Below are positions 8,210-16,850 of a stretch of 64,000 nt of DNA, piece by piece. Origin of the DNA: Rhodospirillales bacterium. GTDB lineage: Bacteria > Pseudomonadota > Alphaproteobacteria > Micavibrionales > Micavibrionaceae. The translations under genes were made by a program, and so were the position numbers. Each line of letters starts with the position of its first letter. Position 1 is the first letter of the stretch. Below the pieces are notes generated by a model. It ran no database searches. It worked only from the letters and a program-made list of their open reading frames with translations, and was not told the DNA's origin. The stretch is from NCBI GenBank assembly GCA_020638365.1, contig JACKIQ010000001.1, positions 62,001-126,000 of the forward strand. The letters are read 5' to 3'.

Positions 8210-9121
8210 GTGCGGCCCATGGCGCGATTTAAGGATATGATTTCCCTGCGTCACCAGGCAGACCTGGCGGCAAACAGTCTTCCTTCGCTCATGATGAAGG
8301 CCGAGCAGGTGGCGAACGGAATCCTGCATGGCGACCATGCGCTGCGCAAGGCCGGGGCGGGTGAAAAATTCTGGCAGTTCCGTGACTATCAGACCGGCGA
8401 CAGGCCGCAGGAGATCGACTGGCGGCAATCGGCCAAGGGCGAGCGCATTTTTATTCGACAAAAGGAATGGCAGATTGCGCAGAAAACTTTCTTCTGGTGC
8501 AGCCATTCATCCGGAATGGATTATTCTTCTGCCCGTGATTTACCCAGCAAAGGCGACTGCGCACGGGTTATTACACTTGCTCTGGCGATCCTGCTTTCGC
8601 GTGCGCACGAACAGGTCGGGGTCTATGGTGAGAAACGCACCGGACGAAGCGAGGCTAACCTACAGCATTTCGCGCAGACCCTGCTGAACACGAACACGCA
8701 AAAAGACGCCAGTCTGCCTAATACGCTCGGCTTTGCCTTGCCACAAAACGCGACGCTTGTCATGGCCGGAGATTTTCTTGACCCCCTTCCCCGGATCGCT
8801 GAGGCTTTCGATGTCCTCAGCGCATCCACCTCAAACGGGCTGATCGTCCAGATTCTCGATCCTCAGGAAATGGACCTGAATTTCGAGGGGCGCGTGATGT
8901 TTCATGACCTGCCAAACGGAGAGCGCGAGACGGTTAATAACGTCGCGTCCATCCGGGCGCAATACATGCAGCGTATAGAGGATCATTTGGAAGAGGTTTA
9001 CTCGCTTTGCGCAGGGCATGGCTGGCCTTACGTTCTGCATCGGACCGATCATGACATCGCCGATACGGTTACCGCGCTATGGCTTATGGTCGCGTCCGCA
9101 CATCAAGGGGTGCGGTCATGA
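8210..9121 (+). CDS. DUF58 domain protein of the MoxR cluster
   Basis: A 303-residue DUF58 protein. The family signature is seen as GEKFWQFRDYQTGDRPQEIDWRQSAKGERIFIRQ (residues ~60-95, an FReYqxGDxxRxIDWxxSA-type motif). The C-terminal part is VWA-like (TLVMAGDFLDP, NGLIVQILDPQE). The GTG start at 8210 has an AAGGAG site at the right distance; an ATG three codons later is possible. DUF58 proteins always accompany MoxR ATPases and are thought to be their partners or adaptors. Its stop overlaps the next start (ATGA). Confidence 0.88.
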   Translation: MRPMARFKDMISLRHQADLAANSLPSLMMKAEQVANGILHGDHALRKAGAGEKFWQFRDYQTGDRPQEIDWRQSAKGERIFIRQKEWQIAQKTFFWCSHSSGMDYSSARDLPSKGDCARVITLALAILLSRAHEQVGVYGEKRTGRSEANLQHFAQTLLNTNTQKDASLPNTLGFALPQNATLVMAGDFLDPLPRIAEAFDVLSASTSNGLIVQILDPQEMDLNFEGRVMFHDLPNGERETVNNVASIRAQYMQRIEDHLEEVYSLCAGHGWPYVLHRTDHDIADTVTALWLMVASAHQGVRS

Positions 9122-11907
9122 GCGGGCTTTTCGCGAATATGATCTTTCTGCAGCCCTGGATTCTTTCGGCGCTGCTTGCGCTGCCCGTGCTGTGGTATCT
9201 TCTGCGTGTGACCCCCCCCTCGCCGCGCGTTGTGCCCTTTCCTCCTACGCGTTTTCTTGCGGGGCTTGTTTCCGACGAACAGACGCCGAGTAAAACGCCC
9301 TGGTGGGTGCTGCTTTTGCGCCTTCTCATGGCGGCGCTGATTATTGTCGCCCTGGCGCGCCCGGTCTATAACCCGGCGGAAGGCATTCCCGGTTCCGGTC
9401 CGGTGCGGCTTGTGCTGGATAACAGCTGGGCCGGAGCTCAGAACTGGACGCAGCAGATGGAAGCGGCAGAAGAAGCGTTGAAGCAGGCTACACGTTCCGG
9501 GCGGGAGATTTACATCCTCACAACCGCACCGCAACCGGGAGAGAATCTGCCCCTTCATCATGGGCCGATGGCTTACCAAGAGGCTTTATCCATTCTGCGC
9601 GGGCTTGCACCTCAGCCATGGCCGGCGGATTTGAAAACCGCGACCGAAGCCCTTCATACTTTAGACCCGGATGGCACCGTCACATCACTCTGGTTCGGGC
9701 ATGGGCTGGATGAGGGCGATACAGCGTCTTTCATTCAGGCCTTGCAGTCTCAGGGCCGCCTTCGCTACACCGGGCCGGAAGCGGCCCGCCTTCCCTTGCT
9801 GATCCGTCCCGGAACGCCCGAGACCCTTCAGGAAAATTTGAAAAAAAGCGGCGTCGTCCTCTCAATTGAAGCACCGACCGGAATCCCGGACGCTTTTCCT
9901 GCCGTTATCCAGGCGATTTCTAATGCCGGACAAATTCAGGACATCAAAAACGTGACCCTGAAAAACGATAAGCGACCCGCAGAATTTTTTTTCGAACTCG
10001 ACGATCGAACACGCGCCTCTGTCGGCCAGTTCAGGCTGGGCGGTAAGGGTGGAGCCGGGGCTGTGCTTCTGATGGATGACCAGTTCGTGCGCAAGCATAT
10101 CGGTATTGCAGAACCGGCGGAGGAGTCGGATACCGCGCCACTGGTCAACGCCGGGTTCTACCTGCGGCGCGCGCTGGAGCCCCACGGGCAAGTCACGACA
10201 GATACAATCGACGCGCTCCTTGAGATCGAGGATCTGTCGATGATAATTCTGCCTGATGTTGGGGCCATGCCTTCGGATACGCTGAACGCGCTTGAGCAAT
10301 GGGTTAAGGACGGCGGGCTTTTGCTTCGTTTTTCCGGAGCGAAGCTGAGCGAAATGCAGGGCGAACAGTATCTTCTTCCTGTGCGTCTGCGCGCGGGAGG
10401 ACGCGCACTTGAAGGGGCTCTGTCTTGGGAAAAACCTCAGGGGATTGCACCTTTCGACGAACAAAGCCCGCTTTACGGGCTCAATGTCCCACTGGAAATC
10501 CGTGTTCGACGACAAGTCCTGGCCGATCCCGCTCAGGACCTTGAAGGCAAGGTCTGGGCGCGGCTTGAAGACGGTACGCCTCTGATTACTGGAGCATCCC
10601 TTGAGCGCGGGCAAATCGTTCTCGTTCACACGACCGCGACCCCTGAATGGAGCGATCTCGCCCTTTCGGGGCTTTATGTCGAGCTTCTGAAAAGGATCAC
10701 CAGCCTTGCCGGGCGGTCTTTCAACACAGCCCTCTTGAGCAAACGCAGTTATCTTGATCCTTTGCAGGTTCTGGACGGGAACGGCATACTTGTCCCGCCG
10801 CCCGCCTACGTTCAATCATTGCCGTCCGAGAAGCCTGAGGCGTTTGTTCCAGATTCACTTCACCCTCCCGGCTTGTATGGTTCCGGGGGCGTTCAATTCG
10901 CGCTTAATATCGGAGGAGCCTTAAAACCGCTGCGCGAAATTTCCCTGCCTTCAAGCGTGGAACATTCTTATTTCGAGAATGATTACGAAGTTGATATGAC
11001 ACCTTCCTTCCTTTATTCCGCGCTTATGCTGTTTTTTATCGACTGGCTGGCCATGATTGTTATTCTTACGGGCGGCTTTACCTTAATGTCCGGGCTTAAT
11101 ATAGGACGGTTTTCTCGGGCCATCGTCCTCTTTACATGCTGCCTTTTTATCTTTGGCACTACAGTTGCGTACGCCAAGGCGGATGAGGCAATTAAAGATT
11201 CCGATATCACTTACGCAAACGGTTTTTACCTGGCTTACGTCAAGAGCGGCGATGCTTCAGTGGACGCCGTTACGCAAAGGGGGTTAGAAAACTTGAGTGA
11301 AATCCTGATCAGGCGGAGTTCTGCGGAGCCTGACGGTGTTATCGCGGTGAACCCAGAAAGCGACGAACTGGCTTTCTTCCCCCTTCTCTACTGGGCGGTA
11401 GCGCCCGGGAAAGCGCCCTATTCCGGCAAGGCCATGCAGAATATTCAGAATTATCTCGATCACGGGGGTACAATTCTATTCGATACACGCGACGGCGGAA
11501 AGGGTCAGGGCGCGCTTGAGACAGAAAGCTCGCGGACGCTGCGGCGTATTACAGAAACATTAAGCATCCCACCGATCGTTCCCGTTCCCAAAGATCACGC
11601 CCTCAAGCGATCCTTTTATCTTCTTGAACAGTTTCCCGGGCGAACGCGATCCGGCGAAGTCTGGGTCGAACAGCACAGCGTGAGCGGGCGCGACGACGTA
11701 TCGTCGGTCATCATCGGAGGAAATGACTGGGCCGGCTGCTGGAACGATGCCGGGTCGCGGCACACGGGTTCCCTCGTATTCGGACGCACACGAGAAGAAG
11801 AGTTGTGCATGCGCTTCGGGGTGAACCTCGTCATGTACGCTTTGACGGGCAATTACAAGAACGATCAAGTTCACGTACCGCATATTTTGCGGCGGCTCGA
11901 TCAATAA
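9118..11907 (+). CDS. BatA-like membrane protein with C-terminal DUF4159
   Basis: A 929-residue membrane protein. The N-terminus has two hydrophobic helices (about 10-27 and 60-85) with the BatA/Aerotolerance-regulator pattern PWILSALLALPVLWYLLR and ALARPVYNP. A VWA-like region follows, but its metal site is degenerate: VLDNSWA in place of DxSxS. The central part resembles a class I glutamine amidotransferase-like fold, with IILPDVGAMP and LEQWVKDGGLLLRFSG. Two more helices lie at about 640-700. The end is a DUF4159 domain (FFPLLYWAV, GGTILFDTRDGG, CMRFGVNLVMYALTG). The ATG is chosen because it overlaps the DUF58 stop. It probably works in the periplasm with the MoxR ATPase; the role is unknown. 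Confidence 0.85.
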   Translation: MSGLFANMIFLQPWILSALLALPVLWYLLRVTPPSPRVVPFPPTRFLAGLVSDEQTPSKTPWWVLLLRLLMAALIIVALARPVYNPAEGIPGSGPVRLVLDNSWAGAQNWTQQMEAAEEALKQATRSGREIYILTTAPQPGENLPLHHGPMAYQEALSILRGLAPQPWPADLKTATEALHTLDPDGTVTSLWFGHGLDEGDTASFIQALQSQGRLRYTGPEAARLPLLIRPGTPETLQENLKKSGVVLSIEAPTGIPDAFPAVIQAISNAGQIQDIKNVTLKNDKRPAEFFFELDDRTRASVGQFRLGGKGGAGAVLLMDDQFVRKHIGIAEPAEESDTAPLVNAGFYLRRALEPHGQVTTDTIDALLEIEDLSMIILPDVGAMPSDTLNALEQWVKDGGLLLRFSGAKLSEMQGEQYLLPVRLRAGGRALEGALSWEKPQGIAPFDEQSPLYGLNVPLEIRVRRQVLADPAQDLEGKVWARLEDGTPLITGASLERGQIVLVHTTATPEWSDLALSGLYVELLKRITSLAGRSFNTALLSKRSYLDPLQVLDGNGILVPPPAYVQSLPSEKPEAFVPDSLHPPGLYGSGGVQFALNIGGALKPLREISLPSSVEHSYFENDYEVDMTPSFLYSALMLFFIDWLAMIVILTGGFTLMSGLNIGRFSRAIVLFTCCLFIFGTTVAYAKADEAIKDSDITYANGFYLAYVKSGDASVDAVTQRGLENLSEILIRRSSAEPDGVIAVNPESDELAFFPLLYWAVAPGKAPYSGKAMQNIQNYLDHGGTILFDTRDGGKGQGALETESSRTLRRITETLSIPPIVPVPKDHALKRSFYLLEQFPGRTRSGEVWVEQHSVSGRDDVSSVIIGGNDWAGCWNDAGSRHTGSLVFGRTREEELCMRFGVNLVMYALTGNYKNDQVHVPHILRRLDQ

Positions 11908-11919
11908 GGAGGGAGGGAT

Positions 11920-14016
11920 ATGAACGGACCTGCGCTTCGCTTACATTTTTCTCCCCTTCTTGACGGGTGGTGGCTTGGCCTTGCGGTAGCGATCGGCGTT
12001 CTGTTCGTGGCGACCGCGTTGTGGCGTTCAAGGAGGACACTGGTTTACAGGGTTGCCACGTTCTGCCTGTTTATCCTTGTTCTTATGAATCCCTCGCTTC
12101 TTCAGGAAGAGCGAAAAGGCGTCGATGATGTGGCCGTTATCGTCGTAGACCGCAGTCCCAGCCAAGCCATGGGCAACAGAAAGTCACGAACGGACCGGGC
12201 TCTGGCTTCTGTGCGAACGCAACTTGAGAGGATCAGCGGGCTGGACGTCCGTATTATCGAAGCGCCGCAAAACGCCGCTCTGGAAAACCGGACGAAGCTG
12301 TTCGAAGTTCTGGACCCGGCCTTTTCCAGCGTGCCGCAATCGCGGCGTGCGGGCGTAATTTTCATCACCGACGGGCAAATTCACGATGTGCCCTCGAACA
12401 GTGCGCAGTTTACGCAGTACGGGCCGGTCAGTGCGCTTCTAAGCGGGGACCGGAACGAGAGGGACCGGCAGATCGTCATCAAGAACGCGCCGAGTTACGG
12501 GCTGGTGGGACAGGACATCACAGTCAAGTACCTTGTGGAGGACACCTCGAATATCGGAGCGGCTACGGCTAACGTCACCTTGCGAAAGCACGACGGAAGC
12601 ACGATTCATTACGCCGTGCCTGTCAATACCGAGCAAAGCGTGACCGTCCGTGTCGACCATCCGGGACAGAATGTTTTCGAGTTGAGCGTTGAGGATGCCG
12701 CCAAGGAGCTTACGCTTGCCAATAACCGCGCGGCAATTATCCTCAACGGCGTAAGAGACAGGCTCAAGGTCCTGCTGGTTTCCGGGCGTCCCCATGCGGG
12801 CGGGCGGACCTGGCGGGACCTGCTGACCTCCGATCCGGGGGTCGATCTGGTGCATTTTACGATTTTGCGCGAGCCACAGAAGCTGGATCTTACGCCTCAG
12901 AATGAACTGTCGCTTATCGCCTTCCCTTTCCGCGAGTTGTTCGAAATCAAACTTTACGATTTCGATCTAATCATTTTTGACCGATACCACCTTAACCGCA
13001 TCCTTCCTACACATTATTTCGATAACATCGCGCGTTATGTCGAAGAAGGCGGTGCTTTTCTTGAAGCCAGCGGACCAGCATTTGCAGGAGATGAGTCCGT
13101 ATACATGACCAGCCTGATGAATATCCTGCCCGGAAGCCCGACGGGTGCGGTTATCGAGAAGCCTTTTCGACCTGCGCTTACCGATCTGGGACGCAGACAC
13201 CCGGTTACCGGCACTCTTGAGTGGGGCGGCGTGCGCGTCAGCGATAAAGGCACCGATCCACGATGGGGACGCTGGCTACGGCAGGTCGACCTGAAAGCCG
13301 ATAGCGGCGATACCCTGATGGACGGGCTGGAGCACAAGCCCCTGCTGATTCTCGACCGTGTGAAAAAGGGACGTGTTGCGCAGATCGCTAGCGATCATAT
13401 CTGGTTGTGGTCGCGCGGATACGACAAGGGCGGACCGCACGCGGAGCTTCTCCGGCGCACCGTCCACTGGCTGATGAAAGAACCGGAACTGGATGAACGT
13501 GCGCTGGATGTTCTGGTCAATCAGGATACGATCACCTTGCGCAAACACATCTATAACAGCGAACATGAGAAAATCATCATGACAAAGCCTGACGGGGAGC
13601 GCAGCACGTTTACCCTCGAGCCCAGTCCTGAGGGATGGCTTGAACACAGGGTCAAGGCTGAAGAACTCGGCATTTATGCTTTTACCGACGAAAGCGATGA
13701 GCGGCGTTACGCGATCATTGGCGATATCAATCCGCCCGAGCTTTTCAGTATCAAGACGTCCGAGGAAAAGCTCGCGCCGGTGATGAGCGCATCAAAGGGC
13801 GGCGCCGTCTGGCTTGACGACGTGCCGGAGCCGCGCGTGCAGTTTATAGCCAACAGCCGAAGCTTTGCCGGAAATAACTGGGTCGGACTCAGGCGCAACA
13901 GCGGGTACACGGTCACAGGGGTGCGCGATATCGCCCTGATGCCGGAATGGGTCAATCTGATTTTGTTATTGTGTATGCTGATTTTTACGTGGTGGCGCGA
14001 AGGTCACGCGCGTTAA
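11920..14016 (+). CDS. VWA/glutamine amidotransferase-like membrane protein of MoxR cluster
   Basis: A 698-residue membrane protein, 12 bp downstream of the BatA-like gene with a GGAGGGAG-type ribosome-binding site. Two N-terminal helices (about 15-55) lead into a VWA-like domain with an intact DxSxS metal site (VVDRSPSQ) and the VIFITDG strand. A segment at about 280-520 resembles class I amidotransferase-like domains (DLIIFDRYH, YVEEGGAFLEASG, HPVTGTL) without a recognisable catalytic Cys. A final hydrophobic helix (residues ~675-692) anchors the C-terminus. With its neighbour it forms a two-subunit envelope system probably served by MoxR. Convergent with the following kinase gene. Confidence 0.82.
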   Translation: MNGPALRLHFSPLLDGWWLGLAVAIGVLFVATALWRSRRTLVYRVATFCLFILVLMNPSLLQEERKGVDDVAVIVVDRSPSQAMGNRKSRTDRALASVRTQLERISGLDVRIIEAPQNAALENRTKLFEVLDPAFSSVPQSRRAGVIFITDGQIHDVPSNSAQFTQYGPVSALLSGDRNERDRQIVIKNAPSYGLVGQDITVKYLVEDTSNIGAATANVTLRKHDGSTIHYAVPVNTEQSVTVRVDHPGQNVFELSVEDAAKELTLANNRAAIILNGVRDRLKVLLVSGRPHAGGRTWRDLLTSDPGVDLVHFTILREPQKLDLTPQNELSLIAFPFRELFEIKLYDFDLIIFDRYHLNRILPTHYFDNIARYVEEGGAFLEASGPAFAGDESVYMTSLMNILPGSPTGAVIEKPFRPALTDLGRRHPVTGTLEWGGVRVSDKGTDPRWGRWLRQVDLKADSGDTLMDGLEHKPLLILDRVKKGRVAQIASDHIWLWSRGYDKGGPHAELLRRTVHWLMKEPELDERALDVLVNQDTITLRKHIYNSEHEKIIMTKPDGERSTFTLEPSPEGWLEHRVKAEELGIYAFTDESDERRYAIIGDINPPELFSIKTSEEKLAPVMSASKGGAVWLDDVPEPRVQFIANSRSFAGNNWVGLRRNSGYTVTGVRDIALMPEWVNLILLLCMLIFTWWREGHAR

Positions 14017-14043
14017 TCGGAGCCTTTCCCCTTGCGCTCAAAT

Positions 14044-15960
14044 TTATTCAGCGACAACGGATTCAGATTCCTGTTTGCCCTGCATGTTCTTCAAGACGGC
14101 TTTAATCTGTTCTTCCAGAATCTCTCTGGATACAGGCTTTCTAACGATTGCCTTTATCGCCGGGTGTTCCTTGGCCATGGCCTCCAACTGCTGGCGGGTA
14201 TACCCTGTCAGCATGATAAACGGAATGTCGGGGAAGTCGAAATGAACCTGATAGACGAGTTCGGTTCCGCTCATCCTGGGCATATTTTCGTCCGTGATCA
14301 CCAGATCAAATTCATCCGGATGTTCCCGCAATATATCCAGGGCCTCAAGACCGGATGAGCACGATTCTACTTGATACCCCATGCGGACCAGCATGTTAAA
14401 CATCATGTCGCGCACTGAATCCTGATCTTCCACAAGCAGGATTCTTGTCTCCGTCGGCTGTATATTGCCTTTTTTCCTTTCCACTTTTTTTTGCGTGACC
14501 GGAAGCTCCGCATCCACACTTGGAAAGTACAATTCAAAAACCGTTCCCTTGCCGATGGTACTTTCGATCACCATGGCACCCTGATGCCCCGTAACGACGC
14601 CATGGACGGTTGCCATGCCCAGTCCTGTTCCCTTATTGACCGGCTTGGTAGTAAAAAACGGCTCAAAAATATGTTCCATGACAAGGCGGCTCATCCCGCA
14701 TCCCGTGTCCGACAGGCGCAAGACAACATACGGTCGGTCCTTGGCAATCTGACCTAAAACCAGGCGCGTTGTGGAGGCATCCAGATCGTCAATCCATGTC
14801 GGCGGCTGCTCCTTGGGGCTGGGCAATTCTTCGATGACGGCTTCCTGCTGCGGAAAATTATCCGCGTTTCTTACATTCACTTCCAGCCTTATTTCACCCT
14901 TGTCATTTTCCATCGCATCACGTGCGTTGACGCAAAGATTCATAAAGACCTGCATGACCTGGGTTGAGTTCGCGCTGATTACCGCCTGCGGCACCTTATA
15001 ATCGGTCACGACTTCGATTGTTTTCGGCACACTGGCTTTAAGGATCGACACCGTTTCCTGTAAAGAGATGACCATATCGACCGGTTCCATGGCGCTTTCC
15101 TTGCGGCGCGAGAAAGCCAGCATCTGATCGACGAGCGCCTTGGCCTCGCGACCGGCAGCAAGAATATTTTTTGCAAATGTCTGTTGCTGAGAGCCTTCCT
15201 TCAGATCCTCTTCCAGAAATTCAGCATAACCGCCAATCGCGGCCAGAATGTTATTGAAATCATGGGCGATTCCTCCGGCAAGCCTGCCAATCGCCTCCAT
15301 TTTCTGGGCCTGAAAAAACTGTTCCTCCAGTTTTTTCATTTCCTTTTCGTTTTTATGGCGTTCTGTCATGTCACGAGTGGTACAGATCATTCCCCCATCA
15401 GGTAAACGCGACAGCGCTATATCGAGAATCTGCCTACTCCCGCCTTCAAAATTTAGTTCAATCTGCCCGGCCCAGAACCCATCCCGTTCAAGGGCTATCA
15501 TCGCCTTGTCCGCCATAAACTTCGTGTGCGCGGCCGGAAAAAGGCGAAGCCAGTTTTCTCCTAAAAACTGGTCCTCCGCTTCCTGAGGAATTCCGTAAAT
15601 TTCGAAAAGCGCCTGATTCATGTATGTCAGTTCGGATAGCGGATTGATAATCGCCACCCCCTCTTGCGACGATTCGATGGCCATCAGACGGTTTTCCAGA
15701 AGACCGTGCGCCGCTTCGTGGGCGCTTAAAAGAGTATGGTGGCTTTTTCGAGCGGAGAGTTTCATTTTCAGAACAGAGACGCCGCTGGCGATGATCCCCA
15801 GCAGGCATACATATAAAGCCATCGCGGAAAAAGACACTTGCCCTGCCGAGAGGGTCCATGCCAGAGGAAAGGCGAGAAAACACAGGATCAGCAGCAATAT
15901 GACAGGCCGGACTGAAAACGCATCTTTTTCATTCTCTGGTCTTGGTTGTTTATGCGGCAT
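14044..15960 (-). CDS. Hybrid sensor histidine kinase, CckA-like domain order
   Basis: A 638-residue membrane kinase. Two hydrophobic helices (about 18-38 and 45-62) are followed by a PAS domain (about 92-200), the dimerisation/phosphoacceptor helix with His233 (GGIAHDFNNILAAIGGYAEF), an HATPase domain (DTGCGMS, GTGLGMATVHGV) and a C-terminal receiver with Asp557 (LVITDENMP). The HDFNN-type H-box and the layout are like CckA, which is also in this window. No sensory periplasmic domain is present; the inter-helix loop is very short. A NarL-type regulator gene lies 36 bp upstream on the same strand, so the two probably form one unit. Signal and output are unknown. Confidence 0.9.
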   Translation of the reverse strand: MPHKQPRPENEKDAFSVRPVILLLILCFLAFPLAWTLSAGQVSFSAMALYVCLLGIIASGVSVLKMKLSARKSHHTLLSAHEAAHGLLENRLMAIESSQEGVAIINPLSELTYMNQALFEIYGIPQEAEDQFLGENWLRLFPAAHTKFMADKAMIALERDGFWAGQIELNFEGGSRQILDIALSRLPDGGMICTTRDMTERHKNEKEMKKLEEQFFQAQKMEAIGRLAGGIAHDFNNILAAIGGYAEFLEEDLKEGSQQQTFAKNILAAGREAKALVDQMLAFSRRKESAMEPVDMVISLQETVSILKASVPKTIEVVTDYKVPQAVISANSTQVMQVFMNLCVNARDAMENDKGEIRLEVNVRNADNFPQQEAVIEELPSPKEQPPTWIDDLDASTTRLVLGQIAKDRPYVVLRLSDTGCGMSRLVMEHIFEPFFTTKPVNKGTGLGMATVHGVVTGHQGAMVIESTIGKGTVFELYFPSVDAELPVTQKKVERKKGNIQPTETRILLVEDQDSVRDMMFNMLVRMGYQVESCSSGLEALDILREHPDEFDLVITDENMPRMSGTELVYQVHFDFPDIPFIMLTGYTRQQLEAMAKEHPAIKAIVRKPVSREILEEQIKAVLKNMQGKQESESVVAE

Positions 15961-15996
15961 TGGCTGAACATCTTTCAGAAAAATACGGTTAAAGGG

Positions 15997-16710
15997 TTAC
16001 TTCGCATCCGTTTCCTGTGAACCAACGGCCCGGATTCCATAGTCCCGTAATTTGAGCGCCGCCTGCGTCCGGTTTTTAGCGTCCAGCTTACGGCAAATAC
16101 TGCGGACATGGAGTTTTACAGTGACGACCTGCAGATCCAAGGCCAGCGCAATGTCCTTGTTTGCCGATCCGGCTGCCAGAAAATGGACGATTTCCCTCTC
16201 CCGCGGCGTCAAGCCGAGCGATTTCAAGGACTCCTCCGCAGATCGAGAATTATCGGCTTCCTGCGCCTTGCCGTCGACTGTGTTCGGATCGTTATAGTAG
16301 GCGGGCATGTAGTCCTTTGTTTCCGAATCGAAGGGAACGAAGAGATTCCCTTTAAGAACCTCCTGAATTGCCCCTATCAGCGATTTTCCCGACATGGTTT
16401 TGGGGAAATACCCCTTGGCTCCCATATCCAGAGCCTTTCTGACATCCTCCTTCTCGGCAACGCCGGACATGATTGCAACCGGCTTATCAGGAAAATTTTC
16501 ACGGACATATTCCAGCCCTTCGAACCCGTTCATGCCGGGCATGCGAAAGTCGAGGATAATCAATTCAAAGTCTGCGCCCTTATTCAGCGCGTCCCTAGCT
16601 TCGAAAAAATCCCTGGCCAGAACAATCTGCGAATCCGGGCTTGCCCGTTCTATATATTGAACGAGCGTGTCACGAAAAAGCGTATGATCGTCTGCGATAA
16701 GAAGCTTCAT
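15997..16710 (-). CDS. NarL/LuxR-type response regulator
   Basis: A 237-residue two-domain regulator. The receiver shows the acidic pair (IADDH), the phosphoacceptor Asp54 (IILDFRMPGMNG) and the switch lysine region (GAKGYFPKTMSG). The C-terminal LuxR helix-turn-helix (about 170-232) reads LGLTPREREIVHFLAAG and KDIALALDLQVVTVKLH. A linker of about 35 residues separates the domains. It lies just upstream of the hybrid kinase gene on the same strand and is likely its partner, though the kinase also has its own receiver. The 140 bp ahead of it are very AT-rich and should hold its promoter, but I cannot name clear hexamers. Confidence 0.92.
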   Translation of the reverse strand: MKLLIADDHTLFRDTLVQYIERASPDSQIVLARDFFEARDALNKGADFELIILDFRMPGMNGFEGLEYVRENFPDKPVAIMSGVAEKEDVRKALDMGAKGYFPKTMSGKSLIGAIQEVLKGNLFVPFDSETKDYMPAYYNDPNTVDGKAQEADNSRSAEESLKSLGLTPREREIVHFLAAGSANKDIALALDLQVVTVKLHVRSICRKLDAKNRTQAALKLRDYGIRAVGSQETDAK

Positions 16711-16850
16711 TATTATGAAAAGATTTTATATGACTGAAAGATAAACTTGCCCTTTTATCATATTACATTTTCGAGTCTTAATAATGATATAATTTATTTA
16801 ATATTTTAAACGCATATATTAGTATGCAGCTTCTTGTTATTTTGTGTATT

